64,000 nt of DNA from Ligustrum vulgare. Its lineage: Eukaryota > Streptophyta > Magnoliopsida > Lamiales > Oleaceae. The stretch is from positions 50,968,592 through 51,032,591 of the forward strand of contig OY743182.1 of NCBI GenBank assembly GCA_963555705.1. Direction: 5' to 3'. Within the stretch, counting starts at the first letter, position 1; each line of letters begins with the position of its first letter. This document shows, piece by piece, positions 22,786 to 34,364 of the stretch. The notes under the pieces are model-generated. The model saw nothing but the letters and a program-made list of their open reading frames with translations, ran no database searches and was not told the origin of the DNA. Made by a program: the position numbers and the translations under genes.

Positions 22786-23714
22786 TGATACGATCCGCAC
22801 CAAGCATCGAAGGGCGAATTCGAGCCATCAGCAATATGACAGTGATTTACGTGCAAAACGGAACAAGTTCCATGTTGGGATCGAGCCGAGAAAAGGGACG
22901 GATCAATCCGAGTCGAGTGATCGAAGTTATTGGTGCAGAAAAGCCATTACGACCATAATGGAGGACCTTCACGACTGTAACTCTTATAATCATGACTGTA
23001 AAAGCTATTATCACGGCCGTAACAAGTCTTGGGAAAAAAGGAGCAGAATAAGGCTTACGGCTGTAACTTCCAGACTTACGGCCGTAACATCCAAGTCGGG
23101 GGCATTTCACGGCCGTAATCAAAATCTTCACGGCTGTAACTAATGAAGCAGTTTTGGACCCGAGAGGCCTTTACGGCCGTAACGTTATTCTTCACGGCCG
23201 TATCTGAGTAGCAACCAGATTTTGCGGGATTTTTTAATTATTTTGTTTCCTTTTTTTATTTGCATATTTTGGAATTTTAGCTTAATTAGAATTTTATTTT
23301 GAGTCAATTAGTGGCTAGGTTATTTTCTTATTTATATTGCTTTCTATGATTGTAAAAGACAAACAGTTTTGAAATTAATAATATTTGAGAGATGATTCTC
23401 CAAATTGAAAGGTTGAGTTTTTCCCTTTGTTTCGAACTTATCAAAGATCCGTTCTTTGTGGCGTTCACCCAACGAACTTATCAAGGAATTGACAATCCTT
23501 GTGGCGTTCACCAATCTTGGTTCTTCAATCCGCATCGTCATTAATTGCGTCGTGATTGTCGGGTCAAGATTTTATCGTCAAATCTATCTTTTAATTTTCG
23601 TTATTTTCTTCGTGTTCTTGTCATTTTCACGTCCAATCTGATTTAGACCTTTCCTAGACTTAATTGTCGTTATTTCGCGTTGTTCGACGAGATTCCCCGA
23701 TTGGGATCGCGTCA
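22786..23714 (+). mobile_element. Solo LTR with ACGGCCGTAA clusters
   Basis: 929 bp, TGATACGATCC to CGCGTCA, with a perfect 5-bp duplication TTAAG (22781-22785 and 23715-23719). Around ten copies or variants of TTACGGCCGTAA / CACGGCTGTAAC lie between 22945 and 23205. Two copies of a GTGGCGTTCACC segment (23458 and 23501) lie near the 3' end. TG...CA ends, a 5-bp duplication and no coding domain make it a solo LTR of a Ty3/gypsy-like element, in the same orientation as the helicase gene downstream. Confidence 0.85.
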
Positions 23715-23719
23715 TTAAG

Positions 23720-24174
23720 ACAGCATGTGATTCGACTCCATCACTTATGTTTTAGCTTTTACTTTACGTAGAAGAGCTTCATGAACAAGATGTCTTAAGT
23801 TTAGTTAGAAAACTAATTTTTAAAAGTATTTCCTGTTTCGAAAGTTTTTTTGAAGAAGATTGAACTAACTTTCTCTAAAAAGTGAAAACTCTTCATATTT
23901 TAAAAACATATCAAACGGGTCAAAAGTCATCCAAACCTGCCGAAAACTAGCATGTCACGGGACGGAAAATGACGATTTGTGCGCCAAAATGTTGATGATT
24001 TGAGGATGGTTGTGCGGCTTGTGCCAAGCATGAAATAAGTCCCGATCTCACACAAATGCCTTAGTATGAGGACCATTTCACATTTGTGAAAATTAGCCTA
24101 CCCCTAAAACCATTGGCTTTTCCATTCCCACCTTAAACCCTAAAAAGCATACCTATCTCCTTCCCTATTCCACA
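23720..24174 (+). promoter_or_regulatory. Upstream region of the helicase gene
   Basis: 455 bp between the solo LTR and the start codon. No clear TATA box. The last 80 bases are C/T-rich (TTCCATTCCCACC, ATCTCCTTCCC), as is common in plant 5' leaders. The promoter may therefore include the LTR. Confidence 0.4.
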
Positions 24175-27100
24175 ATGCATTTCTCCTCCGTTCTCCTTCG
24201 GAATCGATTAAAGATCGTTCCCAAAACTGTCTGCCACAGCCAAATCTTCCTCCGCCAAATGGGCGGTGGCCCGCGCACCTTCCCGGGCGGTCTCAACAAA
24301 TGGCAGTGGAAGCGAATGCACGAGAAAAAAGCTCGGGAGAAAGAGAAACGCCTCCTTGAGCAAGAAAAGCAAGTCTACCAGGCCCGAGTACGGTCTGAAA
24401 TCCGGGCCAAGCTTGCTAATGCTGAGAATCCGGGTTCTCAAAAGCCTGATCATAACCAGCCTAATTATGGACCTTTATCTCCCCAAGACCACATCAAGGG
24501 CCTCGCTGATCGGTTCATGAAGGAGGGCGCTGAGGATTTGTGGAATGAATGTGATGGGCCTGTTAAGACTTCGGTTCCTAAGCCGCCGAAAAGCCAGGTT
24601 TTTGGTGAGCCTATTAACTTGCAGAAACTGATTTTTGAGAAATCGCATAAAATTGGTAAGAAAGAGAATGGCGTGCGCGAATTTTCGGGGAGTGTGAGTG
24701 GTTTCTCTCAATGCAGGAATTTTTCAACTCATACTGTGAGGGATAGTAATTTTATGGGGAATCACTGGAATGAGTATTCAAGAAAAATGCATACTGGAAT
24801 TGGTTTATTGGATACTTATAGAAGTGGGATTTTTGTGAGTACAGATAATTTAAATTTGAGGCGTTATTATTCTGCGGGTGTGGGGAGTACAATGAGGAGT
24901 AAAAGGTTGAGTTTTGCAAGTAATAACATTTTAACTAGCAAAGATGGTCCAGTTTCCAAAGAAGGGTCTTCTGGTAGGAGAGTGAGATGGCCGAGGTTTC
25001 GTGGTAATAAAATGGATTCATCAGATGATGAAACAGATGATTATGATGATGAGGAGGAGGAGGAGGGGGAGGGGGAGGGGGAGAAAACGGAAAGTAGTAC
25101 GAGAAGGATTGTGGGTAGCAGTGCAGCATTGGGAAAATACGACAAGAAGACCAAGAAGCGAGTACCTTTGAAATTTCTGGAAGAAGAGAATGATCTATCT
25201 CAGCAAGTTGAGGCAATTAGGGAGCAGTTCAGCAAGAGGCGTTTTGGGGAAGATGGAGGAGAAAAGGATGAAGAGGAATCCATTCTTAGTTCAAAAAGGC
25301 ATGTCGGATTTTATATCTATAATATGGTATCTTTGTGTGTTAGAGGTTTTTTCATCTCCTAATTATGTTGCACTTTTTTGTCAATAATGTGTGGTGGATT
25401 ATGCTTATTCAGGTTTGATGAGTGTGATATATCTTCATTGTCAGTTCGAGCACTTGCTGAGGCGGGCTATTTGCAAATGACCAGGGTCCAAGATGCTACA
25501 CTTTCTGCTTGCCTCGAGGGTGTGTAGTAAATTTTATGGAATCTTTTCTATATAATATTGACTCCATAAACATATTGTTTAGTTTCTGGATTAGTTGGTT
25601 AAAACTTGTTCCTCTTATTTTAAAGTTCATTACATCATTTGTACGCTGATTAGTCAATTTTATTTTATGGAAAGAAAATTACAAGGTTTATTATCAGTTC
25701 ATGACTTGCGTTAACCACCCTTTCATTGGAGTTAAAGTTGAACACATAACTGAAATATTTTTCATCCAATCCTTTTTCCTTTTGAGTGGAAGATTTGTAA
25801 TGGATAGACGAATATAGCTGTCGTGAACCTTGGATTAAAGGTTATATTATATGGCTTCAAAAGTTCAAATTCTTGGGAAACATGGTCTGCTTGTTTTGAT
25901 CTACAGTACCAAACAGAAGGAGTTTCAGCAATGATGAGACTGAAGTTTTCAAGAATATAGTATCTATGAATGAATATAATTTTGACTGATTCTGGTTTGT
26001 CTTCATTGTCATCCATTTAATTTGTTCACAGCCATTAGTGATTTTAAAATATTAGTACTGTTATTAAGAAAGGAATAGATGATATTCTTTTTTATTTGTT
26101 GACACTTATGTACAATTTGAGCATTTTATTGGTTTTGTCATAGATGACTCATCCAGCTTTATCAAGATCCCACCCACTCCAAAAATTTCAACAGTTCAAC
26201 TGAATGAATGAAAAATTTATTTTTATCATTGATTTTCTTTTCCCACATTGTCCTCGGAAACAAACAGTACTTAGTTCAGATTGTGTTGTGGAAGAATGGC
26301 CTTTTGGGTTTGCAGTTTTAATAATATCCTGGCAGTGTCGTAATCCAATTGACTCTGCTATTTAATCGAACTTCCAGCTTGATAGAGAGCAGGGGTTGAA
26401 ACCTCATGAATCTTTTTAGCCTTGTACACTTCGGCATTTCGTATTATCCTTAGAATATGTGTTATAGTTTGCAAGAAGCTTTATTTTCACTTTTTCTTTC
26501 TTCTTTTCGTTGTTAGAATTTGTTTCCCTCTTACATACTTGTTGCACTAATTATCTCTTACTCTGAACAGGCAAGGATGCTTTTGTCAAAGCCAGAACTG
26601 GCACGGGCAAAAGTGTTGCTTTTCTGGTATATCACAAATCTTATGTTTCTTGTTCTTCTATTATCATCTGCACCCAGTTTGTTTTCCATCACAACCGCTA
26701 AACATAAACAGCTTCCTACTGTTTCCATCACAACCGCTAAACATAAACAGCTTCCTGCTATTGAAACAGTTCTGAAGGCATCAAGTAGCAAAATAGTTCA
26801 GCGGGTCCCACGACCTCCACCTGTATATGTTCTTATTATCTGTCCCACTAGAGAACTTGCAAGTCAAATTGCAGCAGAAGCAAATGTTCTCCTGAAGTAC
26901 CATGAAGGAATTGGTGTGCAAACATTAGTCGGAGGAACACGATTTAAAGTTGATCAAAAACACCTAGAATCAGATCCGTGTCAGGTATGCCTAAATGTTT
27001 AGAAAAATTGAACAACTTTGAAATTCAGACCTGATTCTATATTTTTGCTGTTGGCAATTGTTACTATTATCTTTTAACTTTTGAGTGTGATTTTGCAGAT

Positions 27101-30100
27101 TATTGTTGCAACTCCTGGTAGATTGTTGGATCACGTCGAAAACAAGTCTGGCTTGTCTGTGCGGTTGATGGGATTGAAGATGCTTATACTCGATGAAGCA
27201 GACCACTTGCTAGACCTTGGATTTCGAAAGGATATGGAAAAAATTGTTGATTGTTTGCCACGCCAGAGGCAGTCTTTACTCTTTTCAGCTACAATCCCTA
27301 AGGAGGTTCAAACTTTTTCCTTGTTACTAATTTTTCTGCTGAATGATGCTAATGATGAATAAGAGAATGCCATCAATTTTCAGGTCCGTCGAATATCTCA
27401 ACTTGTTCTGAAAAGGGAACATGCCTACATTAATACAGTGGGCATCGGTTGTTTGGAAACTCATTCTAAGGTAAATTTTAATTATTTTATGACTATCAAA
27501 TTTTATTCGGGATGAAGTGTTAAGTTCCTCTCCCCCCTATCTGGAAAACTGAGGCTGCTAGGATCAAGAATTCATCTTTTTGTTACTTTCTCTAAGTGAT
27601 ATACTTACCGGTGATGAACTTGTGCTCATTTTTAATTGTCAAGCAGGTTAAGCAATTTTTTTATGTGGCACCACATGAACAGCATTTTCAAATAGTATAC
27701 CATCTTATAAAGAGCCATATATCTCAAGTACTTGGTTACAAGGTAGGTTGCTGTAGTTTTGTGTTACATAAGCGATTCTAAAATTCTCTATTGTTTATTT
27801 CCCTTTTTATTGATTAATGTTTGGCTTCCTATCAGGTTATTGTTTTCTGTACAACAGCAATGATGACATCCCTCATGTTTTCCCTATTGCGGGAGATGAA
27901 ATTGAAAGTCAGAGAGATTCATTCCAAAAAGCCTCAATCCTATCGTACTAGAATATCCGATGAATTCAAGGAATCAAAAGAATTGATTCTGATAACATCT
28001 GATGTTTCAGCTCGAGGGATGAATTATCCTGACGTTACACTTGTTATTCAGGTAAAGGAAAGAAGTCATTATATTTATATATTAGCTTTTGGAACTCTGC
28101 TTTCATATAGGAAATATTCTTATTTAACAAACACGTAGTCTTACTTGAGAAAGCCAGCATCCTGTATGACGAGAATGTTGCAGATTTTGCTTGTTTCCCT
28201 TCCTTTCCTTCTTGATATGTATGCAGTAAGAATGACAGCCTGGATGCATCTTTTGACCCTTTTTTTTGTTCAGGAGTATTTTCGAAATCTAATGGGGATT
28301 ACATTTCTTATTTTCTTTGAGATGCACTTTTTTCACTACGATTTTTTCATCATTTTTACCCTCAGATGTTTTCAGTAGTTTCTGTCTTTGTGGATGTGTT
28401 GCAATATTGTATTTCCTTCCAACACTTTGAGGTTGTGTGTGAAGCCAACTGTGAATTATATTTTAGATTACACATTTTGTTTTGGGTTTATGATATTAGA
28501 TGATTATTGGGATTTTTGTTTGTCTGGGATTTACCATGTTATTTGTTTGAAGATTAAGATTATTCTATTTTTTTTTTGTTTATACTTTTCATCTTTTAAT
28601 AATTAATAAAATCAATTCTTTTCTTAGTTTTGGAATCTTATAAATTGGCTGAGTAGCTATTTCTTATACTAAAAGTCTAAAATAACTTTAATATTAGATA
28701 TTACACTGCCAGGGAAGAAAATTACATGTGTGTCATGGAGTGTTCATGGAACACTGTCGACAACGGACCGATACGGAATGTGTCGGACAAGGATACGCAA
28801 CACGAGTAGGAGTGTCCATGCATCACAACACTTATATCATCACTGCCTTCCACTTTGGTGGTGCATTAATGCAACTTTTACTTTGTATTTGTACAAGAGT
28901 TGAAATTAAATATTACAACACCCCTATATTCCTAACCTCAAGATGGGCAACTTGTATCACCATTAGTGGATTCTCTTTACAACATTATATTGAGTCCTTG
29001 ACTGTAATTCCCACGTGCTTTTTGCCTGGGAAATGTTAAACATGTATAAATTTTGCTGTGTTTCTGCTAATATCTGAATGCACAGTAGGCTATGTGTTCT
29101 TTATAAATATCTAGCACAATTGTGTGTATTCCCTAAAACTGATTCTTAAGGTCTTCTCTTATCAGGTGGGTATACCCTCAGATCGAGAACAATATATTCA
29201 TCGTCTTGGAAGAACAGGAAGGCAGGGGAAAGAAGGTGAAGGAATTCTATTACTTGCACCTTGGGAAGAATTTTTCATGGATGATATTAAGGACCTTCCC
29301 ATTGAGAAATGTGCATCGCCAAATATGGATGATGATACAAAAGTCAAGGTCAGCAATCTCCTTTCTGCAGTAGATAGTTTTTTCCCTTTTTCCCCTACAA
29401 GGAACTTATTATTATTCATTTTTGGATGAGGTTTAGAGCATGCTTTGGGTGGATTATCTTAAAAATTGGCAACAAATATGTGGTTTATTTTTAAGCTTTG
29501 TTTGGAAGGGATTATAATATAGATTTTAGTTTAAGTCAAAGTCAATAATTAATATCAATCACACATTTTATGGGACGCATAACTTTTTAACAACATATTT
29601 AATTAACTTCTATCAAAATCTACTAAAAATCTGTTTTTAATCTTCAGTCTTCGCCAAACAGGGACTCAATGTGGGCACTCCTACATTCAAAATTAGCGAA
29701 AATAATTCATACGGTTGGAGCTTATCTTTAACATAAGCCACCCCAAGCATGCTCTTATAGCTTAAGAATAAGCCCCATCTTGTGGCCAAAATTATGCCTA
29801 GTAAGCCCGTGTGGGACCCATGGCATGGGGCTTGTTTGGCAAACATGCTTAGACCATTAGGCTCCAAATCAACCCAAACCTTTCCCTTAGATAAGTAAAG
29901 GGAAGAGAGAAAAAATGATGTAAACATTTGTTTTTGGTTCGTTGTGATGTGGTGATTAGAATTATTTGCCATTTGCAGATGGACGATTCAATGAAAAAGA
30001 TTGATACTAGTGTCAAGGAAGCAGCTTATCATGCTTGGCTCGGTTATTATAACTCGATCAATGCAATTGGCAGAGACAAAACCTCACTTGTTGAGTTAGC

Positions 30101-30209
30101 CAACCAGTTTTCACAATCTATTTGTTTAGAAAAACCTCCTGCACTCTTCCGAAAAACAGCATTAAAGATGGGATTGAAAAATATTCCTGGCATTCGAATA
30201 CGGAAATAG
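24175..30209 (+). CDS. DEAD-box ATP-dependent RNA helicase, ten exons
   Basis: Unwinds or remodels RNA using ATP. Inferred coding exons: 24175-25298, 25413-25519, 26571-26626, 26751-26984, 27099-27305, 27384-27470, 27647-27742, 27836-28051, 29166-29348, 29979-30209. They sum to 846 codons plus stop, all in phase. The N-terminal 375 residues hold an arginine-rich, acid-poor start that could be an organelle-targeting peptide, then MGGGPRTFPGGLNKWQ, a charged coiled-coil and an acidic run near residues 283-304. Motifs: Q motif (F..CDISSLSVRAL...Q), ARTGTGKS 418-425, PTRELA 461-466, TPGR, DEAD 539-542, SAT 570-572, TSDVSARGMN 691-700, HRLGRTGR 721-728. Length and N-terminus resemble the Arabidopsis RH33/RH48/RH26 group. 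Odd points: a GC donor after exon 1, a duplicated acceptor at exon 4, and Asn in place of the usual Asp in motif V. An internal Met at residue 29 is an alternative start. Long introns at 25520-26570 and 28052-29165 hold no other gene. Confidence 0.93.
26683..26760 (+). repeat. 39-bp tandem duplication with 3' splice site
   Basis: Two consecutive 39-base units (26683-26721 and 26722-26760), each containing ACATAAACAG followed by CTTCCT, so the acceptor of helicase exon 4 is present twice. Confidence 0.95.
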
Positions 30210-31023
30210 CACCATCTTTTTGGTTCTTCACTGGTCAACATAACGAAGAGGACTGTGTATATGTGCCCTAGGAAGAAATGACGATTCATAGTTTTTAATC
30301 TAGTTTCTGCATTTCATTTTTTCCCATTATGTTTTGTTTGTTGTATGTGATTTACCTTGAATACTCAATAGTGTAATCAAGATGACAATATCTCTGGAGG
30401 TGTATGTTGGTTAAAGCATATATCGCAAACTAAACATGCATGGAATTTTGTACCTGCAGACTTTTGTGGCTATTTTTTTTTTTTTTAGATGACTCAAGTG
30501 TTCAAGCTTTACTTGAATAATCTTGAGAGACCCCACCCCCCCTCCCCCTCGGTCCTCTATGTAAATTCGAATGCGGATACAGTTTATATACACTTTAGGT
30601 AGAATGTGGTTTATTCTATGCCCAAGGTGACTTAATCTAGGCACATTTTACATCTCTTCTAAGTCTTGTGCATGAATTAGGGTTATCGGGCACTAGTAAA
30701 AAATACAGTACGGAGCGTATAGCATATTGCATGCTCGTAATGTGCATTAATCAAGACAATTGCAATTATTAAATCATCATGTTTACAAAGACCAATTAAG
30801 AATATGTATCGTAAACTTATTTATAAATAACACATCACCAAACTATTTTTCTAACAGTACAAAGTTGCCCAAATAACAAATTTGACATTGAAAATAGCAT
30901 ATTTTTGGTTTACAAACAAAAAAGCTTTTACAAAATAGAGGCTTAATCATTGTGATCAAGAATACAATTTCTTTTTTTTTTTTTTCCCATCCAGATATTT
31001 AAACTTTGCCCGACTAATTTTGA
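30210..31023 (+). other. Helicase 3' region and spacer
   Basis: The 3' untranslated region probably ends within the first 200 bases. A T run at 30473-30487, a C-rich stretch near 30531-30550 and a T run near 30971-30985 follow. No second gene seen. Confidence 0.5.
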
Positions 31024-31645
31024 GAAAAAAGGGTCTTCCCCCCTGATTTGTCTTTTAGGAAAATATGATGTGATTATTGTCTATGCATTCTTGGAGTAGA
31101 CATTTGGATAGTTATCCTCTCATGAACTCACTTTATGTCGTACGGACGGGACCCAAGAGAGAGAGTGAGAGAGAGAGAGACATGACGCACCATAACTCTG
31201 TCTTTATGTAAGCATTTGCATTTCAGCAGTTTAGAGTCAAACTCTCGATGTTCTAGTATCAACTTCTATTTTATCATTGTACCATGCTCGTGGGGGGTTG
31301 AGCATACACTTTTTTTAATTTGATTAAGAAAAAAGGGTCTTCCCCCCTGATTTGCCTTTTAGGAAAATATGATGTGATTATTGTCTATGCATTCTTGGAG
31401 TAGACATTTGGATAATTATCCTCTCATGAACTCACTTTATGTCGTACGGACGGGACCCAAGAGAGAGAGAGAGAGAGAGAGAGTGAGAGAGAGAGAGACA
31501 TGACGCACCATAACTCTGTCTTTATGTAAGCATTTGCATTTCAGCAGTTTAGAGGCAAACTCTCGATCTTCTAGTTTCAACTTCTATTTTATCATTGTAC
31601 CATGCTCGTGGGGTTGAGCATACACTTTTTTTAATTTGATTAATC
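31024..31645 (+). repeat. 304-bp tandem duplication with (GA)n
   Basis: Copy 1 is 31024-31327 and copy 2 starts at 31328; both begin GAAAAAAGGGTCTTCC and run to TTTTTTTAATTTGATTAA. They differ by a few substitutions and by the length of an internal GAGAGA tract, which is longer in copy 2. No coding potential. Confidence 0.95.
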
Positions 31646-31679
31646 GCGTGATCTTAAAATCCAACGACTATAGATGAAA

Positions 31680-31870
31680 ATATTATGCTCTATTTGGTAA
31701 AAACACTGTTGCAATTACAAATTGAATTATTTATGTTTTTGAGGTACAATGTGTTGTTAAAAAATGGAAAGAGAAAATGTGTGTGGTTAAAAAGTGATTT
31801 AAACAATCGTATTGTTTATAAATTAATTTATATTGTTTAAATCACTTTTTAAATTATAATGATTGCGTTA
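31680..31870. mobile_element. Candidate MITE fragment with hairpin
   Basis: A perfect 19-base inverted repeat (31789-31807 against 31832-31850, AAAAAGTGATTTAAACAAT) closes on a 24-base AT-rich loop. The preceding AGAGAAAATGTGTGTGGTT also occurs at about 50377-50395 inside the CACTA element, so the unit is dispersed. Confidence 0.4.
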
Positions 31871-32061
31871 CAGAATATTTTTGCATATTTGCCATTAATA
31901 AACATTTTTGTCGGTTTTAGATTTACATTGACAGTGCACCTATTTTGAACTTCATTGTAAATTATAGGGGCTTGGATGCATATACTCAAGGAAAGCAATA
32001 TTTTTCTCACGTGTTTCAATTTTTTTCTTCCAGAGGCAGAGGAAGTATATCGTAAATATTC

Positions 32062-32063
<2 letters not shown>

Positions 32064-32118
<55 letters not shown>
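32064..32118. repeat. (TA)n microsatellite
   Basis: About 27 uninterrupted TA dinucleotides. Confidence 0.97.
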
Positions 32119-32119
<1 letters not shown>

Positions 32120-33380
32120 CCTATGCGCCTTTGTAACAAATTATCTCAAATCTTCACAAACATATTAGATTTTTTGACAGGATAATGTCAAAATTTGTCA
32201 TGAAAATTCCATTGAGAAATTATATATTGTGGTATGGTCGTCAAATATATATTTGATGTCTTCTTTTCAAACCATCATTATTCATTACTTTATTAGAATC
32301 TAACCCAATTTGCTGAATTTTTTTTATCCCTTCGTTGCTTACGACTTTTAGCCATTATAAAATTTGTGTCGACTCTATCCTCTTAAACTTCTACATAATA
32401 CAACATTAATTAATAAACTCTTGGTCACTCAACTAAATAGTCGAGTTTTATTTTAATTATTCAAATCAGCAAGGGGGATTAGCCCGAACTCCAACTAATG
32501 GTACAAAATAAAAAATTATTTCTTTAGAGACGGAGAGAGTATATGATGTAAAAGATAAAACTTATACCTTACATTACTCAATTTTCGAAATATCAACTGA
32601 TAAGAAGTCATTACAAGTAAATTAGTGCTTTTTTAAAACTTTTCCCTCATCAACCTCATAAAAATTTTTTCTGATGATAACAAATCACATCACTCTTTGT
32701 CAATATTAATATAGGTAGGCATTCAATTTATTCTATAGCATTATTTTTTTATTGCACGTCCATTGATGTGAATGGTTTAATGTGTGGGACACAATAATAA
32801 ATATTGAAATTTCCATACTAAAAAATAATTATTTTTTCTTGAATTGTTAATTCTGGTCAAGTGGAAATGAAGACCATGTTGAAATATTTTGGAGTCTATT
32901 CACAAGAAATTACAGGACAATTAGCCAATAATGCACCATTTTTTATTTATTTATCTATTCACAATAAATTTCAAGATAAATAAACAAGAAATTACAAGAC
33001 ACATCGTATTTTCAATTAATTTACATCTTAAAACCAATATTACTTTGAAATTAGCCATCCCCATGTTCCCTAGTCCACAACAACGATTTTCATTTATCAA
33101 TCCATTAATCAGAACCACCCTTAAAGCTGACAAGTAAGAAAAATGTACCAAATTGATTACAAAATATAAACCTACAAACTAGGCTTTATCCTATTATAAT
33201 CTGAAACACAATTAGGTTAATCACAAAATTGAACTTAATTGACTAGGTTAAAAGAATGAAGATTAAATCTTCATGGACCAAGCCGTCTCATTCAAATTAG
33301 GGAAGTTCTTGCATAGTTTCACACTACCCATCCAGGCCAACTCATCTCAAGTAAATTCTATAAAATCCAATTTTTATCCC
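32119..33380. other. No gene seen
   Basis: AT-rich intergenic DNA without a recognisable protein or repeat edge. Confidence 0.45.
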
Positions 33381-33620
33381 CCGAGGCATAACTTAATTGA
33401 TTGAAAGACGAGAGTAAGAAATTTTAACTGAGCTGACATTGTAAGGTGAGAGTTCGAATCCTACCTTTGATATGAATGAAGTTCATTGCAAATTCGTTAA
33501 ACAATAAACTCTTAACCCTGCTCCACTGAGACACACCTCGCAATTTACATCTTTTACAAATCCTCCGAAAATGGGCAGTGGGAACTCTGAGTTCAACATT
33601 TATAAAATGCAATTATTATA
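33381..33620 (+). mobile_element. Candidate tRNA-derived SINE
   Basis: Carries a good RNA polymerase III box B (GTTCGAATC, 33452-33460) preceded at about 60 bases by GAGGCATAACTTAATTGA, which resembles the degenerate box A of plant SINEs. The right edge is a guess and I found no target duplication or poly-A/T tail. It does not fold as a tRNA. Confidence 0.4.
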
Positions 33621-33654
33621 CTCAAGTTGCTTCTCTGTAGTACGCCACTTGATG

Positions 33655-33712
33655 ACAATATTTATTTATTTTTATTTTTATTATTTATTTATTTATTTTT
33701 ATTTTTATTTCA
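33655..33712. repeat. (TTTA)n-type microsatellite
   Basis: ATTT/ATTTTT units in a row. Confidence 0.85.
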
Positions 33713-34040
33713 TTTCCTATCCAATGCGTTCCACGTAAGAACGGACACCAAATTTTGTCAGCTAACAATATTTCTTAGTATTCATTATCCGTTGAAACGA
33801 TCAAGCTTATAATAAAAAACAATATAGACAACAACGTGTAAAATTTCAATAATTCTACTTGTACTAACAAATTCTACTAATTAGCGTACAAACATAAATT
33901 AATACATATTTTACCATTTAGCTAAAAATATAACTAATACTTTATTTCACATATTATCTTATTAAGTTTAACACATAATAAATTCTAAAAATTTAATTAC
34001 TTTAAAATTTTTATTACTTATTTCATAATTAAAAAATATT

Positions 34041-34313
34041 ATGCCTGTTTATGATCCTCATATACTTCACAAAAAAAAAAGAAAAGATTTAATTAGAAGT
34101 TTACATAGTGAATATTTAGAATTAAAAAGAATAGGAAGAAACTTAAAAACTGATCCTATTGCCATAGAAAAACATTGAGAAATTAAAAGAATAGTCTTAC
34201 AACATAATGAATATTTAAGATTAAAAGAAGAAAACTTGATTAGACAAGAAGATATTAGATATATGGATGAATTTGAAGATAGATTTTTAAGAAGAATAAG
34301 ACAAAGATTATAA
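34041..34313 (+). pseudogene. Pararetroviral small gene B
   Basis: 91 codons from ATG to TAA with one internal TGA at about 34176. The residues are charged and probably helical (KKRKDLIRSLHSEYLELKR, RFLRRIRQRL). It ends 35 bases before the primer-binding site. Its position, a small charged gene upstream of the main polyprotein, recalls the small first genes of badnaviruses and tungroviruses. I do not recognise the family. Confidence 0.5.
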
Positions 34314-34348
34314 TTCCGCAAAATAAAATTTCACGATCCGAGCCATAG

Positions 34349-34363
34349 TGGTATCAGAGCCAG
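34349..34363 (+). promoter_or_regulatory. Pararetroviral primer-binding site, tRNA-iMet
   Basis: TGGTATCAGAGCCAG matches 15 bases complementary to the 3' end of plant initiator tRNA-Met. This is the point where minus-strand synthesis starts and the customary map zero of caulimovirids. Confidence 0.9.
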
Positions 34364-34364
34364 T

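Noticed and set aside
22945..23205. Regularly spaced ACGGCCGTAA motifs as a CRISPR-like array
   Set aside because: Repeats are short, variable and within a plant LTR; no cas genes and spacing is irregular.
26520..27002. A separate 160-codon gene starting at 26520
   Set aside because: It is helicase exons 3 and 4 read through the intron; the ATP-binding motif and splice sites show the true structure.
28679..29040. Small gene inside helicase intron 8
   Set aside because: No similarity to a known protein and it lies wholly in an intron; possibly an old insertion, but without clear ends.
33440..33470. tRNA gene suggested by GTTCGAATCC
   Set aside because: Only box B is good. No acceptor stem, no anticodon arm and no box A at tRNA spacing.
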